From Ruminococcus sp. UBA946 (GTDB taxonomy: Bacteria; Bacillota; Clostridia; Oscillospirales; Ruminococcaceae), in the NCBI GenBank assembly GCA_002293295.1, contig DBCY01000126.1:924-17464 (forward strand): a stretch of DNA of 16,541 nucleotides, read 5' to 3'. Below are positions 1 to 6,081 of this stretch, piece by piece. Numbering within the stretch: the first letter of the stretch is position 1; every line of letters starts with the position of its first letter. The translations under genes and the position numbers were made by a program. The notes below the pieces were generated by a model, which saw nothing but the letters and a program-made list of their open reading frames with translations, did not search any database and was not told the origin of the DNA.

Positions 1-350
1 TCTTATCATATACATCATCATGGTTATTAAGACGGAAAATTATTCAAATACATGATAAGGAAGCTGCAAAAGAGGTCACTTATATCAATGAAAAATTTGT
101 CTTAGCTTATTTAATTGAAGAACTTACTGCTAGCTTTTCAGATATAAATATTCCAAACGACCAAAGTTATATAGATTTCATTAATTTATTGTATTATTTT
201 TTAAAATACAGGAATTGTGATCCCCAAGCACTAGAATTAATGATAATGTCTTATCTTGCAGCCTTTTCTCTAATATCAAACGAAATAGGCGTCGACCTCT
301 CAAAGTTCACAGAAAATTTATTCAGCGAACCCATAAACGACGAAGAATAA
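1..350 (+). CDS. 3' end of a hypothetical protein (5' end outside window)
   Basis: The frame beginning at base 3 is open from the window edge to a TAA at 348-350, giving 115 residues with no internal start near the edge, so the gene begins upstream. The fragment reads as a soluble helical protein. It has several aromatic/leucine-rich helices (for example LAYLIEELTASF and FINLLYYFLKYRN) and ends in an acidic tail, PINDEE. I do not recognise a family. Codons are strongly AT-rich compared with the genes that follow, which would fit acquired DNA or an accessory gene. A terminator hairpin lies 52 bases downstream, supporting a real transcription unit ending here. Confidence 0.6.
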   Translation, partial: LSYTSSWLLRRKIIQIHDKEAAKEVTYINEKFVLAYLIEELTASFSDINIPNDQSYIDFINLLYYFLKYRNCDPQALELMIMSYLAAFSLISNEIGVDLSKFTENLFSEPINDEE

Positions 351-401
351 ACCATAATTGTTCTTCATAATTTTAAAACAAATATTAAAGAGATTAATAA
401 T

Positions 402-434
402 GAAGTGAGTTATAAACTTACTTCATATTTTTTT
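402..434 (+). terminator. Rho-independent terminator of the left-edge gene
   Basis: Arms 402-411 and 415-424 form a 10-bp stem with one G-T wobble around a 3-base loop, followed by an ATATTTTTTT tail. It ends the plus-strand gene at 350. In the other direction it lies 24-56 bases past the GH27 stop and may serve that gene too, though the tail on that side is poorer. Confidence 0.75.
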
Positions 435-438
435 GTTC

Positions 439-456
439 CTAATAATATATTATTAG
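439..456. repeat. 18-bp perfect AT-only-core palindrome after the GH27 stop
   Basis: CTAATAATATATTATTAG is its own reverse complement and ends one base before the GH27 stop codon (458-460). It could be part of the 3' end structure of the minus-strand transcript. There is no T-run directly after it on that strand, so it is not called a terminator by itself. Confidence 0.5.
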
Positions 457-457
457 C

Positions 458-1717
458 CTATTCAAAATAAAAAGCCTTCGCCCCGTGGCTTGGTATAGTA
501 ACGGTCAGTTTTTCACGTACCGTAACCCTTTCGCCGCTCCAAAGCTCAAAACCGCTGATGCCACTGTAAATCTCCAGCTCAGACAGCTTGACTTCAGCCG
601 TGCCGGTATTTTCACCCGTATTGAATACCGCGGCATAATGACCGCCTTCCGCCCCGGCGGAAGTCCACAGGATAAATTCACAGCCGTTTATATCCCTCCT
701 CCACACCTGATGGGAGTGGCGTGAATTCTTGTGCATTTTCAGTATTTCCCTGTTTGTTATAAGATTCATCGTAAATCCGTCGAAGCCCGTCATTTCACCG
801 CCGAGCATAAGCGGGGAGCGGAAAATGCTCCATAATGTCATCATGGTTATTTGTTCGTCTTCTGTAAATTTTGTCCGGTTTGCCTTGTCATAATCCTGCC
901 TGACAGGACCTACTGGGAGCATATCGGCGTCGGGGAAACACCCGGCCCCGGTATGCGTACACCATTTTTCAGCGCGGGAAAACATATCGTAAAGAAGCTT
1001 CCATTCATCCCAGAAATCGTCGGTTATACGCCACATATTCGAAACCTGCTTGAAAAGCTCGGCTTTTTCAAGGGGAGCGGGACCGGGAGATAAACTGAGA
1101 ACCATTTCCCTGCCGCAGCTTTTAAGGGCGTCCGAAAGCATAATCAGCTCCGCTTCCTCATGAGGAAGCTCCCTTGCAATGTCGTCGCATTTTATGAAAT
1201 CGACGCCCCACCCGGCATAAAGCTTGAAAATGCTTTTATAATATGCGTTTTCGGTATCCTTTTGCGGGTCTATGCCGTACATATCGGTGTTCCATGCGCA
1301 AATACTGGCTGTTTTCGCAAGTTCCCGTGCGGGTTTGTCCGTTCCGAGGACGGCGGTGTTATTATGCACAGCCTGACGGGGGATTCCGCGCATAATATGT
1401 ATTCCGAATTTCAAACCCAGAGAGTGGACAAATCCGGCAAGGGGAGCAAATCCCCTTCCTCCGGCGGACGACGGGAAGCGGTTTTCAGCGGGGATTAACC
1501 TGGAATATTCATCTGTACACAGCTCGGTAAAGGCATTGTAGGCATGGGTTTTCGCCGACGGCTCATACCACTGTATGTCAACCACAATATATTCCCAGCC
1601 GTATTGCTTCAGGTTTTCCGCCATGAACACGGCATTCTGCCTGACTATGTCCTCCGTCACGGAAGCTCCGTAGCAGTCCCAGCTGTTCCAGCCCATAGGG
1701 GCTCTGTATAAATTCAT
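458..1717 (-). CDS. Alpha-galactosidase, glycoside hydrolase family 27
   Basis: A 419-residue retaining glycosidase expected to remove terminal alpha-galactose (or, in some GH27 members, beta-L-arabinopyranose) from oligosaccharides. The TIM barrel opens with MGWNSWDCYG (residues 8-17). The nucleophile motif is FIKCDD at 174-179, so D178 is the likely nucleophile. WRITDDFWD at 229-237 supplies the acid/base, most likely D234. The all-beta C-terminal domain occupies roughly 330-419. There is no signal peptide, so it should act in the cytoplasm on imported sugars. The ATG at 1717 has GGAG 7 bases upstream. It is transcribed alone, divergent from the pseudouridine synthase gene, and no transporter or regulator is beside it. 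Family assignment is firm; exact substrate is not. Confidence 0.9.
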   Translation of the reverse strand: MNLYRAPMGWNSWDCYGASVTEDIVRQNAVFMAENLKQYGWEYIVVDIQWYEPSAKTHAYNAFTELCTDEYSRLIPAENRFPSSAGGRGFAPLAGFVHSLGLKFGIHIMRGIPRQAVHNNTAVLGTDKPARELAKTASICAWNTDMYGIDPQKDTENAYYKSIFKLYAGWGVDFIKCDDIARELPHEEAELIMLSDALKSCGREMVLSLSPGPAPLEKAELFKQVSNMWRITDDFWDEWKLLYDMFSRAEKWCTHTGAGCFPDADMLPVGPVRQDYDKANRTKFTEDEQITMMTLWSIFRSPLMLGGEMTGFDGFTMNLITNREILKMHKNSRHSHQVWRRDINGCEFILWTSAGAEGGHYAAVFNTGENTGTAEVKLSELEIYSGISGFELWSGERVTVREKLTVTIPSHGAKAFYFE

Positions 1718-1774
1718 GTGACAACTCCGTTCCGCCGCATTAAGGCAATAAATATTTATTTAATGATAAAGTAA

Positions 1775-1807
1775 GTTAATATTAACACATATATGCATAA
1801 TTGTCAA
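1775..1807 (-). promoter_or_regulatory. Promoter of the GH27 gene with a palindrome over the -10
   Basis: On the minus strand, TTGACA at 1802-1807 and TAATAT at 1779-1784 are separated by exactly 17 bases, about 50 bases before the RBS and ATG. The 12-bp perfect palindrome GTTAATATTAAC (1775-1786) covers the -10, a natural place for a repressor to act. The palindrome is AT-rich, so an operator role is only a suggestion. Confidence 0.6.
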
Positions 1808-1883
1808 CAAAAATATGGTAGACTTATCAATGGTCAGCACAGCGAATTAAACAGATTTCATTACAAAAAGGCGGTTTTCGTTC

Positions 1884-2618
1884 ATGCCTGCAAGCAGGAA
1901 TTCAAAAATATCAAGGCTCGATAAGTTCATAGCGGAGCAAATGGCGGTATCACGCGAGGATGCCAGGAAATATATAAAGAAACGGTCGGTTACGGTAAAC
2001 GGCGTCACAGCAAGGCTTTATGACATGAAAATAAACGTCCGGAAAGACACTGTAACCGTCGAAGGCAATGAAATTCTATACCGCAGCCATATTTACATAA
2101 TGATGAACAAACCTAAGGGAGTGATTTGCGCCGTTAAGGACAGAAATGAAAAGACCGTTATTGATTTGCTTCCCGAAAACCTGAAAAGAAAAGGACTGTT
2201 TCCGGCAGGCAGGCTTGACAGGGATACCGAAGGGTTTGTGCTTATTACAGACGACGGCGAGCTTTCGCATAAAATATTGTCACCCAGAAGCCACGTCCCC
2301 AAGGTTTATTTCGCGCGCCTTTTAAATGAAGCCGATAACGGCTGCATAAAAGAATTTGAAGAGGGAATCGTTATTGACGGCGGCGATAAATGCCTTCCCG
2401 CCGGACTGGAGATATTAAGTGATAAACAAGAGGTTCTTATAACGCTTTATGAGGGAAAGTACCATCAGGTGAAGCGTATGTTCCACGCTGCGGGAAATGA
2501 AGTCGTTTATCTGAAGCGGATCAGAATAGGAGGAATCAGTCTTGACGAAAATTTAGCCCACGGCGAGGCAAGGGAAATATTGCACAAAGATATTTGCAAT
2601 ATTTATACATTTTTTTAA
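1884..2618 (+). CDS. rRNA pseudouridine synthase, RsuA/RluB family
   Basis: A 244-residue enzyme that converts a specific uridine in rRNA to pseudouridine. The N-terminal S4 RNA-binding domain spans about residues 8-55 (SRLDKFIAEQ, KKRSVTVNG). The catalytic domain carries GRLDRDTEG at 109-117, with D112 the invariant catalytic aspartate, and closes with the family block GKYHQVKRMFHAAG (191-204). Length matches the RsuA group (about 230-250). Small-subunit U516-type specificity (RsuA) is the better guess, but RluB/E/F relatives share these motifs. The ribosome site is modest (AAAAAGGCGG upstream of the ATG). It is a single-gene unit ended by its own terminator. Confidence 0.9.
   Translation: MPASRNSKISRLDKFIAEQMAVSREDARKYIKKRSVTVNGVTARLYDMKINVRKDTVTVEGNEILYRSHIYIMMNKPKGVICAVKDRNEKTVIDLLPENLKRKGLFPAGRLDRDTEGFVLITDDGELSHKILSPRSHVPKVYFARLLNEADNGCIKEFEEGIVIDGGDKCLPAGLEILSDKQEVLITLYEGKYHQVKRMFHAAGNEVVYLKRIRIGGISLDENLAHGEAREILHKDICNIYTFF
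2575..2616 (+). terminator. Terminator overlapping the 3' end of the pseudouridine synthase gene
   Basis: A perfect 10-bp stem (AAATATTGCA at 2575-2584, TGCAATATTT at 2595-2604) with a 10-base loop is followed by ATACATTTTTTT. The hairpin lies within the last codons, so gene and terminator share sequence. Being AT-rich it may be a leaky terminator. Confidence 0.65.
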
Positions 2619-2701
2619 AATAATAATTGTTTTTTTATATGTTTGTTTTTTTTTCGTCAAACTTAATAAATAAGTTTTTATAAGTTTAGTCAATAAGGTA
2701 C

Positions 2702-2731
2702 TTGAAATTAATATGATAAATTTGGTATTAT
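2702..2731 (+). promoter_or_regulatory. Promoter of the sugar ABC ATPase gene
   Basis: TTGAAA (2702-2707) and TATTAT (2726-2731) are 18 bases apart, placing the start near 2738 with a leader of about 68 bases. A strong ribosome site, GGGAGG (2792-2797), stands 9 bases before the ATG. No classical cre box was found. Confidence 0.6.
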
Positions 2732-2806
2732 ATTAGTATAGCCGAAATTTGATTATGCATGTCTAAATCGTATCGGTAAGACTATTAATTTGGGAGGTCC
2801 GCAATA

Positions 2807-3949
2807 ATGGCAAGTTTATCACTGAGAAATATGTATAAGAAATTCCCGGGCGGCGTTGTTGCCGTATCAGATTTCAATCTCGAAATCAAGGACAAGGAGT
2901 TTATTATCCTTGTAGGTCCTTCCGGCTGCGGTAAATCCACAACCCTCCGTATGATTGCCGGTCTGGAAGAAATTTCCGAAGGTGAGCTTTACATCGGAGA
3001 CCGCCTCGTTAATGACGTGGCTCCCAAGGACAGGGACATTGCGATGGTTTTCCAGAATTATGCCCTTTATCCTCATATGACTGTATTTGAGAATATGGCG
3101 TTCGGCCTTAAGCTCAGAAAAGTCCCTAAAGACGAGATTTCCCGCAAGGTTGAGGAAGCCGCAAGGATTCTTGATATTACCCACCTGCTTGACAGAAAGC
3201 CGAAGGCTCTTTCAGGCGGTCAGAGACAGCGTGTTGCTTTGGGACGTGCCATTGTCCGCGAACCTCAGGTATTTCTGCTTGACGAACCGCTTTCAAACCT
3301 TGACGCCAAGCTCCGCGCGCAGATGAGAGTTGAGATTTCCTCGCTTCACCAGAAGCTCGGAACCACTTTTATTTATGTAACGCATGACCAGACGGAGGCT
3401 ATGACGATGGGCGACAGAATCGTAGTTATGAAGGACGGCTTTGTTCAGCAGGTTGATTCCCCGCAGAACCTTTACTCATCGCCTGTTAACCAGTTTGTAG
3501 CCGGATTTATGGGTTCTCCTCAGATGAACTTTATCGACGCCGTACTTAGAAAAGTTGAAGGCAAATATACTATTGAATTCGGTTCCGAAGATACAAAGAC
3601 TTCGAGGGGCAGAAAATATTATATCGAGCTTCCCGAATCCAAGGTTGACGAAGAGGCTCTCAGCCCGCTTGTGGACAATGAAATAATCCTCGGCGTGCGT
3701 CCTGAAAATATCCACGATGAAGAGATGTTCATTTCGTCCGCTAAAACCGGTATTATCGACTGTGACGTTGAAATAACCGAAATGATGGGCGCCGAAACAT
3801 ACCTTTACATTACCTGCGAAGGCATTCCTTTAACCGCAAGGGTTGACCCAAGGTCGACAGCCCGTCCTCAGGATAATATCAAGGTTGCCATTGACCCAAA
3901 CAAGATTCATATCTTTGATAAGGAAACTGAAAAAACAGTTATCAACTAA
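2807..3949 (+). CDS. Sugar ABC importer ATPase, UgpC/MsmX/MalK type
   Basis: A 380-residue ATPase that powers carbohydrate ABC importers at the cytoplasmic face of the membrane. In order it shows Walker A GPSGCGKST (37-45), the Q-loop glutamine at 83, signature LSGGQ (135-139), Walker B FLLDE (156-160) and the H-loop histidine 193. A C-terminal TOBE/OB regulatory region (about 285-372) includes GVRPENIH. Length and this C-terminal domain are typical of the CUT1 sugar family. There is no permease or binding protein beside it, and it has its own promoter and terminator. That fits the shared-ATPase arrangement known for MsmX in Bacillus, where one ATPase serves several importers. Function is secure; partners are unknown. 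Confidence 0.92.
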   Translation: MASLSLRNMYKKFPGGVVAVSDFNLEIKDKEFIILVGPSGCGKSTTLRMIAGLEEISEGELYIGDRLVNDVAPKDRDIAMVFQNYALYPHMTVFENMAFGLKLRKVPKDEISRKVEEAARILDITHLLDRKPKALSGGQRQRVALGRAIVREPQVFLLDEPLSNLDAKLRAQMRVEISSLHQKLGTTFIYVTHDQTEAMTMGDRIVVMKDGFVQQVDSPQNLYSSPVNQFVAGFMGSPQMNFIDAVLRKVEGKYTIEFGSEDTKTSRGRKYYIELPESKVDEEALSPLVDNEIILGVRPENIHDEEMFISSAKTGIIDCDVEITEMMGAETYLYITCEGIPLTARVDPRSTARPQDNIKVAIDPNKIHIFDKETEKTVIN

Positions 3950-4096
3950 ACCGTTTTAAACGATAGGTATCTCCGCCTTTTTGAACAGACCTAAAAAGAC
4001 GGACAACAAAAATAAAACCAAACGATGATAAAGGCTTGATTCCTGTACCGCACAGGGGTAAAGCCTTTAAATTTATTTATAATCATCCTTTCGACA
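3950..4096. other. Spacer with two hairpins after the ABC ATPase gene
   Basis: The first part of the 418-base gene-free stretch 3950-4367. It holds a hairpin with arms 3972-3982 and 3993-4003 (11 bp, one mismatch) and then the terminator at 4030-4078. No reading frame with a ribosome site is visible. Confidence 0.5.
4030..4078 (+). terminator. Terminator of the ABC ATPase gene
   Basis: Outer arms AAAGGCTT (4030-4037) and AAGCCTTT (4061-4068) enclose a second stem, CCTGT/ACAGG. An A/T-rich tail of AAATTTATTTAT follows. The T-run is interrupted, so strength is uncertain. Confidence 0.55.
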
Positions 4097-4162
4097 TTAA
4101 AACGCACCCCTACTCGTTGTAAAACATTTTTCAATGTGTCCAACTTTTGGGGTGCGTTTTAA
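4097..4162. repeat. 66-bp inverted-repeat element resembling IS3-family ends
   Basis: TTAAAACGCACCCC (4097-4110) and GGGGTGCGTTTTAA (4149-4162) are perfect 14-bp inverted repeats around about 38 bases. The right arm continues inward as TGTCCAACTTTT, which resembles the terminal repeats of IS3/IS150-type insertion sequences (GCACCCCAAAAGTTAGACA-like). The left arm loses this similarity after CCCC. No transposase remains and no clear target duplication is visible. It may be a fused IS remnant, a MITE, or simply a large hairpin. The rest of the spacer, 4163-4306, is AT-rich with nothing recognisable. Confidence 0.4.
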
Positions 4163-4306
4163 ATACAGTATCTTTAATGAATTGAGTACTATAAAATAAA
4201 ATTATAATAAACATGAATTAACACACCGGAATTTTATTTGGTAAATTTGTATAATATAAAAATAATTATAATGATTTCGTTAATATTAATTTTACAATTG
4301 TATGTA

Positions 4307-4350
4307 TTGACATTATGTCCGTACGGTTATATAATTACATTGTACGGACA
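4307..4350 (+). promoter_or_regulatory. Consensus promoter with inverted-repeat operator, RHH gene
   Basis: TTGACA (4307-4312) and TATAAT (4330-4335) are both perfect and 17 bases apart. The arms TGTCCGTAC (4316-4324) and GTACGGACA (4342-4350) form a perfect 9-bp inverted repeat with centres 26 bp apart. One arm lies in the spacer, the other at the start of transcription. Such a strong promoter straddled by operator halves is typical of autoregulation by a small repressor, here most likely the RHH protein it drives. Confidence 0.75.
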
Positions 4351-4367
4351 CTATGTGAGGTGATGAT

Positions 4368-4559
4368 TTGAGTCCAAAAACCGGAAGACCTCTATCCTCT
4401 AATTCTAAAACAGAAAGAATGGAAACAAGGATGACTGTCAAGGATTTTGAAAAACTTGATTTTTGTTGTGAGAAGACCGGGAAAACGAGGTCTGAGATTG
4501 TAAGAAATGGAATAGATATTATTTATTCCAATATTCACCACAATCACGAAAAAAAGTAG
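4368..4559 (+). CDS. Small ribbon-helix-helix (CopG-like) DNA-binding protein
   Basis: A 63-residue protein starting at a TTG with GAGG 7 bases upstream. The basic N-terminal arm (MSPKTGRPLSSNSK) leads into a short strand, MTVKDFEKLD. The two-helix pattern of RHH regulators follows: DFEKLDFCCEKTGKTRSEIVRNGIDIIY, residues 26-53, including the characteristic turn KTRSEIVR. The tail is rich in His and Lys. RHH proteins bind as dimers to repeated short sites, and suitable half-sites sit over its own promoter (4316-4350). It adjoins a type I toxin locus, but this class of antitoxin normally needs no protein, so the protein may serve a mobile or plasmid-like function. Family is likely; target genes are inferred. 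Confidence 0.75.
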   Translation: MSPKTGRPLSSNSKTERMETRMTVKDFEKLDFCCEKTGKTRSEIVRNGIDIIYSNIHHNHEKK

Positions 4560-4597
4560 AACACCCGCCGAACCGTTACAAAGAAAGGCGAGTGTTC
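4559..4597 (+). repeat. Hairpin directly after the RHH stop codon
   Basis: Arms GAACACCCGCC (4559-4569) and GGCGAGTGTTC (4587-4597) pair over 11 bp with one mismatch and a 17-base loop. The T-run is poor (AATAATTTT about 8 bases later). It may be a weak terminator or transcript-end stabiliser for the RHH mRNA. Confidence 0.5.
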
Positions 4598-4623
4598 CCA
4601 ACGAGAATAATTTTAAAAAACTC

Positions 4624-4652
4624 TTGACATATTCAACAGCCAGATATATAAT
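4624..4652 (+). promoter_or_regulatory. Perfect consensus promoter of the antisense RNA
   Basis: TTGACA (4624-4629) and TATAAT (4647-4652) with a 17-base spacer. There is no open reading frame or ribosome site downstream on this strand, only a short structured stretch ending in a terminator at 4710-4756. This is what a strongly expressed small antitoxin RNA looks like. Confidence 0.8.
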
Positions 4653-4658
4653 AATAAA

Positions 4659-4756
4659 TAGCAAGGGTGCGCCAGTTAAGCGGTCACCCCTCTATTGCTG
4701 AAGTTATATGAAATAACCGTTACAATTGGAGTTGTGGGCGGTTATTTCCTTTTATT
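4659..4756 (+). ncRNA. Antitoxin small RNA of a type I toxin-antitoxin pair
   Basis: The predicted RNA of about 97 nt starts 7-8 bases after a perfect promoter. It ends at a terminator with arms GAAATAACCG (4710-4719) and CGGTTATTTC (4739-4748) followed by CTTTTATT. It converges on the toxin gene and overlaps its last codons, 4742-4756. It carries TCACCCC (4684-4690), the exact complement of the toxin ribosome site GGGGTGA (minus strand, 4831-4837), within a longer imperfect direct repeat (4684-4704 versus 4831-4848) that ends in CTGA(A/G)G. Convergent RNAs with direct repeats giving antisense pairing are the known design of the Fst/RNAII par locus. Antitoxin activity is inferred. Confidence 0.65.
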
Positions 4757-4825
4757 GCTGTGCTGAAATATCGAAATGATATGACAAACAACAATGATGA
4801 GCGAAAAGAATTCATTCCAACTCAT
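4742..4825 (-). CDS. 27-residue membrane toxin peptide (type I / holin-like toxin)
   Basis: A small gene read on the minus strand. A short polar start (MSWNEFF) precedes one hydrophobic helix (SLIIVVCHIISIF, residues 8-20) and a basic tail ending SNKRK. This is the build of type I toxins (Fst, TxpA and Hol_Tox-like peptides), which insert into the cytoplasmic membrane and depolarise it. The ATG at 4825 has a strong ribosome site, GGGGGTGA, 5 bases upstream. It has its own near-consensus promoter at 4896-4924. The stop codon falls inside the terminator stem of the convergent RNA. Length, charge pattern, promoter and antisense RNA support a real gene; toxicity is inferred. Confidence 0.7.
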   Translation of the reverse strand: MSWNEFFSLIIVVCHIISIFQHSNKRK

Positions 4826-4830
4826 ATGTA

Positions 4831-4850
4831 TCACCCCCATTTCTGAGGGG
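4831..4850 (-). promoter_or_regulatory. Hairpin sequestering the toxin ribosome site
   Basis: In the toxin mRNA, CCCC (complement of 4847-4850) can pair with the GGGG of the ribosome site GGGGGTGA (complement of 4831-4838) across an 8-base loop. Type I toxin mRNAs often hide their ribosome site in this way. The antisense RNA also carries a perfect 7-base complement of the site. Confidence 0.55.
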
Positions 4851-4895
4851 AGGATTTGACCGCCTAACCGTTAATGGCACACCATTGCTTTTAAC

Positions 4896-4924
4896 ATCAT
4901 ACTACATTTTCTGATTTTTGTCAA
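4896..4924 (-). promoter_or_regulatory. Toxin promoter
   Basis: On the minus strand, TTGACA (4919-4924) and TATGAT (4896-4901) are 17 bases apart, placing the start near 4889. The leader to the ATG is about 64 bases and begins with GCAATGGTGTGCCA (complement of 4875-4888), nearly the same as the first bases of the antisense RNA (4661-4674). Confidence 0.75.
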
Positions 4925-4972
4925 CAATCATTTGAATCAATATTCTAACTTGATTTTGAGTTAGTATAAAGT

Positions 4973-5012
4973 AAAAACAACAGATGAGCTTACCAGTTCA
5001 TCTGTTGTTTTT
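4973..5012. terminator. Strong bidirectional terminator
   Basis: A perfect 15-bp stem (4973-4987 with 4998-5012; core AACAACAGATGA) has a 10-base loop and runs of T on both strands. On the minus strand it ends the scaffold/GGGtGRT operon, whose last stop is at 5064. On the plus strand no evident gene precedes it except the small-RNA locus, so there it acts as an insulator. Confidence 0.85.
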
Positions 5013-5063
5013 TATAATATATATTGAAAAAAGCCAAAGCGAGGAGACCGTATTAACTGTTAA

Positions 5064-6062
5064 TTATCTCTGCGCTTCCTCAACGGCAACGGCGCAGGCG
5101 ACTGTCGCCCCTACCATAGGGTTGTTGCCCATCCCAATCAGCCCCATCATTTCAACATGGGCGGGAACGGATGAGGAACCGGCAAACTGAGCGTCGCCGT
5201 GCATACGTCCCATAGTGTCGGTCATCCCGTATGAAGCCGGACCGGCTGCCATATTGTCGGGGTGGAGGGTTCTGCCCGTTCCGCCGCCCGAAGCAACGGA
5301 GAAGTATTTCTTCCCGTTTTCCATAGCCCATTTTTTATATGTACCGGCGGTAGGATGCTGGAAACGGGTCGGATTTGTGGAGTTTCCTGTTATAGAAACG
5401 TCAACCTTTTCATGCTTCATAACAGCAACGCCCTCAAGGACGTCGTTACAGCCGTAACAGCGAACCTTGGCTTTGTCTCCGCCGGAGTATGCCGTTTCAT
5501 TAACGATTTTAAGCTCGCCCGAGGCAAAGTCATAATCGGTTTCAACATAGGTAAAGCCGTTGATTCTGGAGATTATCATGGCGGCGTCCTTGCCAAGACC
5601 GTTTAAAATTACCCTGAGGGGGGATTTCCTTGCCTTGTTGGCGGTTTTTGCAATCCCGATGGCGCCTTCCGCCGCGGCGAAGGATTCATGCCCCGCCAAA
5701 AAGCAGAAGCAGTCGGTTTCCTCACGTAAAAGCATAGCGCCGAGATTGCCGTGCCCGAGTCCTACGTCGCGCGTTTCGGCAACGGAACCGGGGATACAGA
5801 AAGCCTGAAGTCCTATTCCGATTGCCTCGGCTGCCCCGGCGGCATCGGTAATACCCTTTTTAAGGGCAATCGCTGTGCCTAAGGTATATGCCCATACGGC
5901 GTTCTCGAACGCAATGGGCTGCACCCCCTTAACGATACCGTCAACATCAATGCCTTTGGATTTACAGTAATCAGCCGTTTCATCTATTGTATTAAAGCCG
6001 TATTCGGCAAGGCAAGCCTCTATTTTAGGCATTCTTCTTTCCTGTCCTTCAAATTTAGCCAT
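5064..6062 (-). CDS. GGGtGRT family protein, function unknown
   Basis: A 332-residue protein recognised by its name motif, SGGGTGRTLHPDN (258-270), and by typical blocks such as AGHESFAAAEGAIGI (123-137) and GNSTNPTRFQHPTAGTYKKW (226-245). The family is widespread in anaerobic Firmicutes and, as far as I know, has no assigned reaction. Cysteines that could bind a cluster or metal are C89, C118, C120, C202 and C205 (DCFCF and RCYGC). No signal peptide or membrane segment is visible, so it is likely cytoplasmic. It lies 19 bases after the NifU/IscU-like gene with AAAGGATGGG before its ATG, and both should be on one transcript. The pairing suggests that it receives an Fe-S cluster or works with one. 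The family call is strong; the role is inference. Confidence 0.9.
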   Translation of the reverse strand: MAKFEGQERRMPKIEACLAEYGFNTIDETADYCKSKGIDVDGIVKGVQPIAFENAVWAYTLGTAIALKKGITDAAGAAEAIGIGLQAFCIPGSVAETRDVGLGHGNLGAMLLREETDCFCFLAGHESFAAAEGAIGIAKTANKARKSPLRVILNGLGKDAAMIISRINGFTYVETDYDFASGELKIVNETAYSGGDKAKVRCYGCNDVLEGVAVMKHEKVDVSITGNSTNPTRFQHPTAGTYKKWAMENGKKYFSVASGGGTGRTLHPDNMAAGPASYGMTDTMGRMHGDAQFAGSSSVPAHVEMMGLIGMGNNPMVGATVACAVAVEEAQR

Positions 6063-6081
6063 AATTTTAACCCATCCTTTC

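Noticed and set aside
4392..4664. Minus-strand 90-codon frame over the RHH gene
   Set aside because: It runs through the RHH gene, its hairpin and the small-RNA promoter. It has no plausible start site, and all regulatory signals fit the plus-strand reading.
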